Origin: Tranquillimonas sp964472855
Lineage (GTDB): Bacteria > Pseudomonadota > Alphaproteobacteria > Rhodobacterales > Rhodobacteraceae
Assembly: GCA_964472855.1 (NCBI GenBank)
Contig: CAYYMJ010000007.1
Span: 8,870 to 72,869, forward strand
Length of the DNA: 64,000 bases
Reading direction: 5' to 3'
The notes below the pieces were generated by a model, which was not told the DNA's origin, ran no database searches, and saw only the letters and a list, made by a program, of their open reading frames with translations. How positions within the stretch are numbered: the stretch's first letter is position 1; each line of letters begins with the position of its first letter. Below are positions 24,918 to 32,556 of this stretch, piece after piece. Made by a program: the position numbers and the translations under genes.

Positions 24918-25679
24918 TCAGCCCTCGTCTTCCTCGTCATCGCCACTGCCCGACGGCAGATTGAAGAAGCTGTCGGCATCGCGCGAGCTGTCGATCCTGG
25001 TGTTGTCATCGTCGTCATCGCCGGCGTCGGACAGGGTAAAGGTCTCGAGCCCGGAAATGGCGGTGGGAATCTTGGGATCGGACGGGCCAGCCAGCGATTG
25101 TTCGGTCGACACCAGCTTGCGCCGCTCGTCATCTGACATGACAACGCCTTCCTTGGACTTGCGCGCCGCGGCCTTTTGCACGGCTGCGTCCAGCTCGGAC
25201 TGTTTGCACAGGCCCAGCGCCACCGGGTCGATGGGCTGGATGTTGGAGATGTTCCAGTGGGTGCGTTCGCGGATCGCCTGAATGGTCGGCTTGGTCGTGC
25301 CCACCAGCTTGGAGATCTGCGAATCCAGAAGCTCGGGGTGGAACTTGACCAGCCACAGGATGGCCGCCGGCCGGTCCTGGCGCTTGGACAGGGGGGTATA
25401 GCGCGGGCCACGGCGCTTTTCTTCGCCCACGGCGGCCGGATAGAATTTGAGCGTCAGCTTGTGCAGCGGATCCTTTTCGGCCGCGTCGATCTGGTCCTGG
25501 GTCAGCTGGTTGTTGGCGATGGGGTCGAACCCCTTGACGCCGGTGGCGACGTCGCCGTCGGCGATGCCCTGAACCTCGAGCTCGTGCAGGTCGCAGAAAT
25601 CGGCGATCTGCTTGAAGCTGATGGTGGTGTTGTCGACCAGCCAGACGGCGGTTGCCTTGGCCATGAGGGGTTTCGACAT
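24918..25679 (-). CDS. DUF1013 family transcription-associated protein
   Basis: A 253-residue cytosolic protein of the DUF1013 family, which is largely confined to alphaproteobacteria; a Caulobacter member has been linked to RNA polymerase function (TrcR, from memory). It starts MSKPLMAKATAVWLVDNTT and has a helix-turn-helix-like N-terminal part (ISFKQIADFCDLHELEVQGI). A second one follows (DSQISKLVGTTKPTIQAIRERT). The C-terminal third is highly acidic and probably disordered (DDDDDNTR and GSGDDEEDEG). This combination fits a DNA- or RNA polymerase-binding regulator. It is convergent with recR and divergent from the RNase T2 gene. Confidence 0.88.
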   Translation of the reverse strand: MSKPLMAKATAVWLVDNTTISFKQIADFCDLHELEVQGIADGDVATGVKGFDPIANNQLTQDQIDAAEKDPLHKLTLKFYPAAVGEEKRRGPRYTPLSKRQDRPAAILWLVKFHPELLDSQISKLVGTTKPTIQAIRERTHWNISNIQPIDPVALGLCKQSELDAAVQKAAARKSKEGVVMSDDERRKLVSTEQSLAGPSDPKIPTAISGLETFTLSDAGDDDDDNTRIDSSRDADSFFNLPSGSGDDEEDEG

Positions 25680-25811
25680 CTCTCGCGCTCCTTCGGTTCA
25701 GGCGAATACAAGGACAGGGCCGGGGAAAACGGCCGGTCCGGCTGGACCACATCCTCGTTTTCGGGGAAGTGTGACGCATATAGTCGGGACCGGGTCGGGA
25801 GAAAAGGGGAA

Positions 25812-26435
25812 ATGCGCTTTCTGGTCTGGCTGCTGTTGTGGCCGGTTGCGGCCGCCGCCGAAGGGGAACCGGCCGGCGATTTCGACTATTGGGTCCTGTC
25901 GCTGTCATGGTCGCCGTCCTATTGCGCGACCGAGGGCGCGGCACGCGGCAACCCCCAGTGCAACCGCCCGCTCGGCTGGGTGCTGCACGGCCTGTGGCCG
26001 CAATACGAGACCGGCTGGCCCAGCTATTGCCGCACCGCCCGGCGCGACCCGTCGCGGGCCGACACCGCGGCGATGGCCGACATCATGGGATCGTCCGGCA
26101 GCGCCTGGCACCAGTGGAAAAAGCACGGCCGCTGCAGTGGTCTTGGCCCCGACGATTTCTTCGCGCTTTCGCGGCTGGCCTTCGCGCGCGTCACACGGCC
26201 GGAGGTGTTCCGGCGCCTGCCCCGCGAAATCGCCCTGCCGGCCAGCGTGGTGGAGCAGGCATTTCTGGCCGACAATCCCGGAACGGTCGCCGACGGGGTA
26301 ACCGTGACCTGCAAGGCGGGACGAATATCGGAGGTGCGATTCTGCCTGACCCGTGACTTGGAGCCGCGGCGTTGCGGGCCGGATGTCATGCGCGACTGTT
26401 CGCTGCGCGATGCCTTGCTGGGCCCGGTCGACTGA
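25812..26435 (+). CDS. Secreted ribonuclease T2 family protein
   Basis: A 207-residue RNase T2 that would cleave RNA in the periplasm or outside the cell via a 2',3'-cyclic intermediate. A signal peptide covers about residues 1-17. Active-site block CAS I is HGLWPQ (His59). CAS II reads WHQWKKHGRC (His100, Lys104, His105). In the fungal enzymes the position after the first CAS II histidine is the catalytic Glu; here it is Gln101. Two basic residues and both histidines remain, so activity is plausible but may be altered. At least eight cysteines suggest disulfides. The start follows AAGGGGAA. Confidence 0.9.
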   Translation: MRFLVWLLLWPVAAAAEGEPAGDFDYWVLSLSWSPSYCATEGAARGNPQCNRPLGWVLHGLWPQYETGWPSYCRTARRDPSRADTAAMADIMGSSGSAWHQWKKHGRCSGLGPDDFFALSRLAFARVTRPEVFRRLPREIALPASVVEQAFLADNPGTVADGVTVTCKAGRISEVRFCLTRDLEPRRCGPDVMRDCSLRDALLGPVD

Positions 26436-26513
26436 CCGCGACCCGGGGGCGGGGCGCGGTGCGCGAAACCGCGCCTGACCCACGCGATTGCGACGCGCGG
26501 GCGCGCCGCGCAA

Positions 26514-26582
26514 GGTGAGGGGGCGCTGCCCCCTCTTCGCGTGCCGCGAATTCACCCCCGAGGTATTTGCAAGCCAAAGAAG
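26514..26582 (+). repeat. Dispersed intergenic element, full copy C
   Basis: Two hairpins in tandem: GAGGGGGC with GCCCCCTC (26517-26535), then TTCGCG with CGCGAA (26536-26550). These are followed by CACCCCCGAGGTATTTGC and AAGCCAAAGAAG. It lies in the 267-bp gap between the RNase T2 and DMT genes, which otherwise shows no gene. The same design occurs inverted at 56.45-56.52 kb and in part near 2.7 and 7.1 kb. Confidence 0.65.
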
Positions 26583-26702
26583 CCCTGAAGGGTTGCGTGC
26601 GCCATGCACCAGCGTCAGGGCGGCGTTGTTCGACCTGGTGGCGACAGGGATCGCCAACTGCGATAGGTGCGCGGGGTCTGAAAGCTATCTGGCTACATTG
26701 TC

Positions 26703-27668
26703 ATGCGCCCTTCCCCGAACGCCACCCGCCGGGCCGCCCTTCTGGGTCTGGCGGCCTTCACGCTGTTTTCCACGCATGACGTGATCGTCAAGGACCTTGG
26801 CGCGCGTTATTCGCCGTTCCAGATCATCTTTTTCGCCGCGCTGATGAGCTTTCCGCTGATCTCGGTCGTCATGATCCGCGACGGCGCCCCGGGGACCCTG
26901 CGGCCCCGCCACCCGTGGTGGCTGGCGCTGCGCAGCATTTCGGGGTCGCTGGCGGTGATTTCGGCGTTTTCCGCTTTCAACCTTTTGTCGCTGGGCGAGG
27001 TCTATGCCATCATCTTCGCCTCGCCGCTGATCATCACCTTGCTGGCGATCCCGCTGTTGGGAGAGGTGGTGCGGCTGCGGCGTGGACTGGCGGTGGCGGT
27101 GGGCCTGATCGGCGTGGTCATCGTTCTGGATCCGTCCGCGACGCGTTTCGGACCCGGCCATGCCGCCGCGCTGGGCGCGGCCTTTTTCGGGGCGCTGAAC
27201 GCCGTGATCGTGCGCAAGATCGGGCGCGAGGAACGCGGGGTTGTGATGATCCTTTACCCGATGATGACCAACTTCCTGATCACCGGTGCGATCCTGCCCC
27301 TTGTGTACCAGCCTTTGCCGCTGGCCGATCTGGGCAAGCTGGCGCTGGTCAGCCTGCTGGTCATTGCCGCGATGCAACTGTTGGTGGCCGCCTATCGCAC
27401 GGGCGATGCCATTGTCGTGGCGCCCATGCAGTATTCACAGATCATCTGGGCGGCGTTGTTCGGGGCGCTTGTGTTCGGCGAAAGCGTCGAGATGAACACC
27501 GTGGCCGGCGCCCTGATCATCGTGCTGAGCGGCCTTTACATCCTGCGCCGCGAGGCCAGCGGTTCGTCGGAAAACACCCCGGTTCTGCGCACGCGCATGC
27601 GGGTCGGAACGCTGTCGGGGCTGCGGATCGGACAGCATTTGCGGCGGCGCAGCGGGCCGGGCCGTTAA
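26703..27668 (+). CDS. DMT superfamily (EamA) transporter
   Basis: An inner-membrane exporter of 321 residues with about ten transmembrane helices in two EamA repeats (about 12-135 and 150-285). Recognisable segments include FSTHDVIVKDLGARYSPFQ at the first helix, EVYAIIFASPLIITLLAI in repeat one and MQYSQIIWAALFGALVFGE in repeat two. Such proteins export metabolites or amino acids; the substrate is not evident. The basic C-terminal tail (TRMRVGTLSGLRIG) is cytoplasmic. It is a single-gene unit upstream of tRNA-Pro on the same strand. Confidence 0.88.
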   Translation: MRPSPNATRRAALLGLAAFTLFSTHDVIVKDLGARYSPFQIIFFAALMSFPLISVVMIRDGAPGTLRPRHPWWLALRSISGSLAVISAFSAFNLLSLGEVYAIIFASPLIITLLAIPLLGEVVRLRRGLAVAVGLIGVVIVLDPSATRFGPGHAAALGAAFFGALNAVIVRKIGREERGVVMILYPMMTNFLITGAILPLVYQPLPLADLGKLALVSLLVIAAMQLLVAAYRTGDAIVVAPMQYSQIIWAALFGALVFGESVEMNTVAGALIIVLSGLYILRREASGSSENTPVLRTRMRVGTLSGLRIGQHLRRRSGPGR

Positions 27669-27671
27669 GGC

Positions 27672-27700
27672 TTGCCAAGGCGTTGCAGGTCGCGTAGTTC
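27672..27700 (+). promoter_or_regulatory. Putative tRNA-Pro promoter
   Basis: TTGCCA (27672-27677) and TAGTTC (27695-27700) with a 17-bp spacer, 11 bp before the tRNA 5' end. It begins immediately after the DMT transporter stop. Confidence 0.5.
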
Positions 27701-27711
27701 GCGCGCACGGT

Positions 27712-27788
27712 CGGAGTGTAGCTCAGCCTGGTAGAGCACTGCCTTCGGGAGGCAGGGGTCGGAGGTTCGAATCCTCTCACTCCGACCA
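27712..27788 (+). tRNA. tRNA-Pro (anticodon CGG)
   Basis: 77 bases including an encoded CCA end. The acceptor arms CGGAGTG and CACTCCG pair perfectly. The D arm contains AGCCTGGTAG. The anticodon stem CTGCC/GGCAG encloses the loop TTCGGGA, giving anticodon CGG. The T arm carries GGTTCGAATCC. The discriminator base is A. It decodes CCG proline codons, which are frequent in this GC-rich genome. Confidence 0.97.
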
Positions 27789-27795
27789 ATGAAAC

Positions 27796-27820
27796 AAGGC
27801 CCCTGACGGGGCCTTTGGTT
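27796..27820 (+). terminator. Rho-independent terminator of tRNA-Pro
   Basis: AAGGCCCC (27796-27803) and GGGGCCTT (27808-27815) form an 8-bp stem with a TGAC loop, followed by TTGGTTTTTC. Confidence 0.85.
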
Positions 27821-27832
27821 TTTCTTGGTTTG

Positions 27833-27852
27833 ACCACAATGTTCATTGTGGT
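27833..27852. repeat. Perfect 9-bp inverted repeat after tRNA-Pro
   Basis: ACCACAATG and CATTGTGGT are separated by TT. It lies in a stretch of about 220 bp (27821-28042) between the tRNA terminator and the 3' end of the acyl-CoA ligase gene, with no convincing gene. It may be the ligase terminator or a regulatory site. Confidence 0.35.
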
Positions 27853-28042
27853 TCGCGCGTATATCAGCGCCCTGGCCCCGCCCGACAAGATCGCGATCAC
27901 CGATCTCGTTGCCATGTCTTTTCGCCTTGGCAATGCAGTGGTCACGGGTCGGGTCCTTGCCACTTTGATCAACAAGACAAAGGTTTGGGCGACGCCGGTC
28001 GACGGGTCGGCGCCTGCGTTTGCACCAAGCCGCGCTGCCCTG

Positions 28043-29572
28043 CTAGCTGACCCGCTGGTGCGCCAGTTTCTGCAAGTCCTGCTTCATGACTTTCCCCAGA
28101 GACGTGCGTGGGAACGTGTCAAACCCAAGAACATGCTTCGGGATCTGGTATTGTGCCAGCCGGGCGGCGCAATGGGCGCTGACGGTGTCGGCGTTCAGGC
28201 CATCCGGCCCTGACCACCGCACGCATGCCACCAGGGCTTCGCCGGTTTCCGGGTCGGGGACGCCCACGACCGCGGCCTCGGCTATGCCCGGAATGTCATT
28301 CAAAACCCGCTCCACATCCGCCGGATAGACGTTGGACGACCCGACGATCACGATGTTCTTCTTTCGATCCACGATGTAGAAAAACCCCTTTTCGTCGCGA
28401 GAGGCCAAATCGCCGGTTCTGAACCAGCCATCGGCAAACGCCGACGCTGAGGCGTCTTCATTGCGCCAATAGCCGGAAAACAGGCTTCGCCCGCGCAACA
28501 CGATTTCGCCTACTCCGCCCGGTGCGACCGGCTCGAGTTCGTCATCGACAACGCGCGCCTGCATATACAAAAGCGACGTTCCCGCGGAAGTCAGCCTCTT
28601 GCGATGCGCGCGCTCTGGCACCGCAAGGATCTGCACCCCCTCGGTCAGGCCATAATTCTGGTGCGTCGGAACATCCCGATCCAGCCATGCCTGAATGACG
28701 TCGGTCGGCACGAAGTTCGAGCCGATCCCGACGCCGCGCAAACTGCTCAGGTCGGTCTTGGACCAGTTCGGATGCGCGGTGATTTGTTGCGAGAATGCCG
28801 GTGGCGCCAGCATCAGGGTCGCCTTGTTCTGATCGATCTCCCGCAGGATTTCGGTTGCATCAAAGCCCTCGAGAATCGTGACAGTAGCCCCGATATGCAG
28901 GGCGGGCAGCGAATGGATCAGCAGACCGCCGACATGGAACATCGGCAGATAGGTCAAGACGTTGTCGCGGGCGCGCATATTGTAGGTGTTGTTGCCGTCG
29001 ATCGCCGTAAAGGTCAGCGAGTCCTGCGTATGAACCGCGCCCTTCGGCACCCCGGTTGTTCCGGACGTGTAGGCGATAAGCGCCGGAATGTTCTGGTCTC
29101 GATTGGGATCGCACCGCACCGGAGTTTCACTGTCGATCAGTTTCGACAGGACAATCGCCTGATCCTGTTGGGTATCGTCGTCTTCAAGAAGAAGTCGCAG
29201 CGCGATGTCCGGGTAGGCAGCGGCGCATATCTTCGCAGGCTCTGCGAAAGCCGCGCTGTGAAACAGAACTCTTGGCGCGCAATTGTCGAACATGACATTC
29301 AGTTGCGGTGGCGTCAGGCGGGAATTCATCGGAACGAAAATCGCGCCGATACGCGCGCATGCGAACAGCAACACCAGGATCGCCGGCGAATTGGTTCCCA
29401 GAAAGGCGACGCGGTCGCCCTGGCCGATGTTCAGACGGTCGCGCAAATAGCCCGCTGTCGCTGCAACCTGCCGTTCAAGCGCAACATACGGGATGTCGCG
29501 GCCGCGAAACCGAACTGCGGTCTGCGACGGAGACCAAACCGCCTTGTGTGCCGTCCAGCAGGATATTCCCAT
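28043..29572 (-). CDS. Acyl-CoA synthetase (AMP-forming ligase)
   Basis: A 509-residue ANL-family enzyme activating a carboxylic acid to its CoA thioester through an acyl-AMP. It shows the P-loop YTSGTTGVPKGAV, the adenine-binding YGLTEG and the hinge motif GWFRTGDLASRDEKGFFYIV. The C-terminal catalytic lysine lies in PRTSLGKVMKQDL. The acyl-pocket substrate cannot be read; medium-chain or aromatic acids are usual for this branch. It is divergent from the dioxygenase operon, which has its own second ligase. Its codons are clearly less GC-rich than most neighbours, and it lies next to tRNA-Pro, hinting at acquisition by transfer. Confidence 0.9.
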   Translation of the reverse strand: MGISCWTAHKAVWSPSQTAVRFRGRDIPYVALERQVAATAGYLRDRLNIGQGDRVAFLGTNSPAILVLLFACARIGAIFVPMNSRLTPPQLNVMFDNCAPRVLFHSAAFAEPAKICAAAYPDIALRLLLEDDDTQQDQAIVLSKLIDSETPVRCDPNRDQNIPALIAYTSGTTGVPKGAVHTQDSLTFTAIDGNNTYNMRARDNVLTYLPMFHVGGLLIHSLPALHIGATVTILEGFDATEILREIDQNKATLMLAPPAFSQQITAHPNWSKTDLSSLRGVGIGSNFVPTDVIQAWLDRDVPTHQNYGLTEGVQILAVPERAHRKRLTSAGTSLLYMQARVVDDELEPVAPGGVGEIVLRGRSLFSGYWRNEDASASAFADGWFRTGDLASRDEKGFFYIVDRKKNIVIVGSSNVYPADVERVLNDIPGIAEAAVVGVPDPETGEALVACVRWSGPDGLNADTVSAHCAARLAQYQIPKHVLGFDTFPRTSLGKVMKQDLQKLAHQRVS

Positions 29573-29674
29573 ATATCAAACCCTTCCGTTTGCGTTTGAC
29601 CGTAGGTTGCCGGCGGCGCGCCGTCACGCCCAATGATGGCCGCCGGTCCCTGGCATGGCGACCGGGATCGCGAT

Positions 29675-29742
29675 TGCGTTGAAGGCCGCAAAAACAATAT
29701 GTTCGGAGCATCCACGCCGGCGCACAGCGGTCTGCCGGCGTA
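29675..29742 (+). promoter_or_regulatory. Candidate promoter and operator of the dioxygenase operon
   Basis: TTGCGT (29675-29680) and TATGTT (29699-29704, 18-bp spacer) form a weak promoter candidate. Downstream is a perfect 8-bp inverted repeat, ACGCCGGC (29715-29722) with GCCGGCGT (29735-29742), separated by 12 bp. The repeat lies 32 bp before the first gene, suitable for a repressor site or leader hairpin. No regulator gene is adjacent. Confidence 0.35.
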
Positions 29743-29773
29743 GGGGCCCCGCCTGAGGGCCTTTGGTAGGGGC

Positions 29774-30721
29774 ATGATGATGGCAAAGCTTCGGGTCGAA
29801 CATGTCGAGACGGTCAGCGACCGGATCAGCATGTTCACGCTGGTTGCCGTCGATGCTGGGGCGCTGGACGGGTTCGCGGCCGGCGCGCATCTCGATTTCG
29901 ACCTTGGCGCGGCGGGAACCCGGTCATACTCGCTGGTGGCGTTCGCCGCCCCCGAAACGGCGCCCGGCGCTTACCGGATCGCGGTTCAGCGCGAGGATGC
30001 CGGTCAGGGCGGATCGCGGGCGATGCACGCGCTTGCGCCCGGCGACCATGTGACGGTGACGGCGCCCAAGAATGACTTTCGCCTGCATGACGGGCCGGCG
30101 CCCGCGCTGCTGATCGCCGGCGGGATCGGGGTGACGCCGGTGATTTCCTTTGCGGGCGCGCTGACGGCCCGCGGCACGCCCTTCGCCTTTCACTATGCCA
30201 CGCGCAGTGCCGATCTGTGTGCGTTTCGCCCCCGGCTGGAGAAGCGGTTCGCCGGCAGCCTGACCCTGTGGTTCGACGACCGCAACATGATCGATCTCGA
30301 CCGGATCATCGGCGGTGCCGCCCCCGAAACCCACGTCTACTGCTGCGGCCCCAAGGGGATGATCGAGGCGGTGCGCGAACGCGCCGAGGCGGCCGGCCTG
30401 CCCAGAGATCAGGTGCATTTCGAGCTGTTCTCGTCGCCCACGCCCCATGACGGCGATCGGCCCTTCGAGATCGAGATCGCAGACGGCCGCGTGTTTACCG
30501 TTCCGGCTGGCAAGACCATCATCGAAGTGCTTGAAGAAGGCGGCGTTGATGTCATGTTCGACTGCACGCGCGGCGACTGCGGCATCTGCCAGACCGACGT
30601 GATCAGCGGCGAGCCCGACCATCGCGACGTGGTTCTGTCGGATGCCGAACGCGCCGCCGGCAACGTCATGCAGATCTGTGTCAGCCGCGCCCGGTCGGCA
30701 CGTCTGGTGCTGGACATCTAG
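29774..30721 (+). CDS. Dioxygenase reductase, FNR-type with C-terminal 2Fe-2S (phthalate dioxygenase reductase/VanB type)
   Basis: Passes electrons from NAD(P)H through flavin and a plant-type [2Fe-2S] cluster to the oxygenase next door. The 315-residue chain starts with a ferredoxin-reductase beta-barrel containing the flavin motif RSYSL. An NAD-binding domain (AGGIGVTPVISF, then YCCGPKGMIEAV) follows. The C-terminal ferredoxin domain carries CTRGDCGIC and a distal cysteine in QICVSRA. This order is that of class IA reductases. Three consecutive ATG codons at 29774, 29777 and 29780 make the exact start uncertain; TAGGGGC precedes them. First gene of the operon, 12 bp before the oxygenase. 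Confidence 0.92.
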   Translation: MMMAKLRVEHVETVSDRISMFTLVAVDAGALDGFAAGAHLDFDLGAAGTRSYSLVAFAAPETAPGAYRIAVQREDAGQGGSRAMHALAPGDHVTVTAPKNDFRLHDGPAPALLIAGGIGVTPVISFAGALTARGTPFAFHYATRSADLCAFRPRLEKRFAGSLTLWFDDRNMIDLDRIIGGAAPETHVYCCGPKGMIEAVRERAEAAGLPRDQVHFELFSSPTPHDGDRPFEIEIADGRVFTVPAGKTIIEVLEEGGVDVMFDCTRGDCGICQTDVISGEPDHRDVVLSDAERAAGNVMQICVSRARSARLVLDI

Positions 30722-30733
30722 GGAGACTGGCCG

Positions 30734-32080
30734 ATGGGCAGATACACCGACAATCCGGCCGCTGTCGCCGCGCTGGTGCAACAGCATCAGGTGCATCGCG
30801 ATACCTATATCGACGACGAGATCTTCGATCTCGAGATGAAGCACCTGTTCCGCAACGTCTGGGTGTTCGTCGGGCATGATAGCCAGACCCCGAACAAGGG
30901 CGACTATATCACCACGCAGATCGGCGATCAGCCGGTGATCATGACGCGGCATTCCGACGGTGAAATCTACGTGCTGGCCAACCGCTGTCCGCACAAGGGC
31001 ACCAAGATCGCCATCGACCGCTTCGGCAATACCGGCAAATTCTTCCGCTGCCCCTATCACGCGTGGAGCTTCAAGACCAACGGCTGCCTTTTGGCGGTCC
31101 CGCTGAAAAAGGGCTATGCCGAAACCGGTTTTCAGAACGGCGAGGCCCAGCGCGGGCTGAGACCCATGGGCGCAGTCCGGAATTATCGCGGTTTCGTCTT
31201 CGCGCGGGTCGCCGACGAAGGCATCGGCTTTGACGACTATTTCGGCGAGGCGCTCAGCTCGATCGACAACATGGTCGACCGCGCGCCCGAGGGGCGACTA
31301 CAGGTCGCCGGCCCGCCGCTGCGCTATATGCACCAGTGCAACTGGAAGATGCTGGTCGACAACCAGACCGACACCTGCCACCCGATGGTGGCGCACGAAA
31401 GCTCGGCCGGAACGGCGGTGCGGCTGTTCGAGGCCTCGAACTGGCCGGCAGACAAACCCAAACCGATGGCGATGGAAATCATCGCCCCCTTCATGTCGTC
31501 CTATGAATTCTTTGAAGGCATGGGCATTCGCACATGGCCCAACGGGCACGGGCATACCGGGGTTCATCACTCGATCCACTCGGACTATTCGCAAATGGCC
31601 GAATACTGGGACGCGATGGTCGCGGCCTATGGCGCCGACAAGGCCAAGGCGACGCTGGACGAAAACCGGCACAACACCGTCTATTTCCCGAACATCATGA
31701 TCAAGGGGCCGGTGCAGCAGCTGCGCAACTTCATTCCCCTTGGCGCCAACAGGACGCTGGTGGAAAGCCATGTCTACCGCCTGGTCGGCGCGCCCGACTA
31801 TCTGCTGCAGCGCACCGCCATGTATAACCGGCTGATCAACGCGCCGACCTCGATCGTGGGGCACGACGATCTGGAAATGTACGAACGCGCCCAAGAGGGG
31901 CTGCATTCCGACGGGAACGAGTGGATCAACATCCAGCGGCTGCACGACGGCGATGAAGACTATGACGCGGTCGTCGTCGAAAACGGCACAACCGAGCGCC
32001 AGATGCGCAACCAGATGCACGCCTGGAAAAAATTCATCACCATGTCGATGCAACAGCCGGGCCCGGAGGCGGCGGAATGA
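30734..32080 (+). CDS. Aromatic-ring-hydroxylating dioxygenase, alpha subunit (Rieske)
   Basis: Terminal oxygenase large subunit, 448 residues. The Rieske [2Fe-2S] ligands are Cys85/His87 (CPHKG) and Cys106/His109 (CPYHAW). The mononuclear iron site is seen in DNQTDTCHPMVAH: His216 and His221, with Asp213 as the conserved inter-subunit bridge residue. It would insert O2 into an aromatic or cyclic acid, usually giving a cis-dihydrodiol or phenol. The C-terminal part ends in the typical YNRLINAPTS to MHAWKKFI region. Its stop overlaps the beta-subunit ATG by 4 bp. Substrate unknown; it seems to fall among benzoate/salicylate-type alpha subunits, by general appearance only. Confidence 0.93.
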   Translation: MGRYTDNPAAVAALVQQHQVHRDTYIDDEIFDLEMKHLFRNVWVFVGHDSQTPNKGDYITTQIGDQPVIMTRHSDGEIYVLANRCPHKGTKIAIDRFGNTGKFFRCPYHAWSFKTNGCLLAVPLKKGYAETGFQNGEAQRGLRPMGAVRNYRGFVFARVADEGIGFDDYFGEALSSIDNMVDRAPEGRLQVAGPPLRYMHQCNWKMLVDNQTDTCHPMVAHESSAGTAVRLFEASNWPADKPKPMAMEIIAPFMSSYEFFEGMGIRTWPNGHGHTGVHHSIHSDYSQMAEYWDAMVAAYGADKAKATLDENRHNTVYFPNIMIKGPVQQLRNFIPLGANRTLVESHVYRLVGAPDYLLQRTAMYNRLINAPTSIVGHDDLEMYERAQEGLHSDGNEWINIQRLHDGDEDYDAVVVENGTTERQMRNQMHAWKKFITMSMQQPGPEAAE

Positions 32081-32556
32081 CGGTGACCCGCGACGATATC
32101 ATCGATTTCATCTATGCCGAAGCCCGGATGCTGGACGAGGGCCGCTTCACGGAATGGCTGGGCCTGTGGCTGCCGGAAGGCCATTACTGGATGCCGCTGG
32201 ACTATAAACAGACCGACCCGGACAACGTGACCTCGCTGCTTTACGAAGACGATTTCATGCGCCGCCTGCGGGTCGAACGGCTGAACGGGGAACGAACCTT
32301 CAGCCAGAAACCCAAGAGCCGCTGCCATCACGTGATCCAGCGCCCGTTCATCGACCGGTTCGAGGCCGCGGCCGGTGACTTTGAAACCAACACCGCGATG
32401 CATTACGTGGAAACCCGGCTTGACGAACAGTTCCTTCTGGCCCTGACCGCCACGCACCAGTTGAAGCTGGTCGACGGCAAGTTGCGGATCGCCAACAAGC
32501 GGGTCGAGCTGCTGAACTCCGATGCCGCCTTCGGGAATATCCAGTTGTTGCCATGA
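32077..32556 (+). CDS. Aromatic-ring-hydroxylating dioxygenase, beta subunit
   Basis: Small structural subunit of the Rieske oxygenase, 159 residues, with the NTF2-like/SnoaL fold. It has the family start DDIIDFIYAEARMLDEGRF and the segment WLPEGHYWMPLD. The C-terminal strand block LDGKLRIANKRVELLNSD-like (here VDGKLRIANKRVELL) is also present. With the alpha subunit it should form an alpha3beta3 hexamer. It overlaps the preceding and following genes by 4 bp each. A beta subunit combined with a phthalate-type reductase is not the commonest pairing. Confidence 0.92.
   Translation: MTVTRDDIIDFIYAEARMLDEGRFTEWLGLWLPEGHYWMPLDYKQTDPDNVTSLLYEDDFMRRLRVERLNGERTFSQKPKSRCHHVIQRPFIDRFEAAAGDFETNTAMHYVETRLDEQFLLALTATHQLKLVDGKLRIANKRVELLNSDAAFGNIQLLP

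Noticed and set aside
27517..27975. A minus-strand open frame containing GVRGFEPPTPASRR
   Set aside because: This is the well-known false protein arising from translating the antisense of a tRNA gene (here tRNA-Pro).
27815..28213. A 132-codon plus-strand frame after tRNA-Pro starting MVFLGLTTMF
   Set aside because: It starts inside the terminator, overlaps the acyl-CoA ligase in antisense and shows no recognisable domain or ribosome-binding site.
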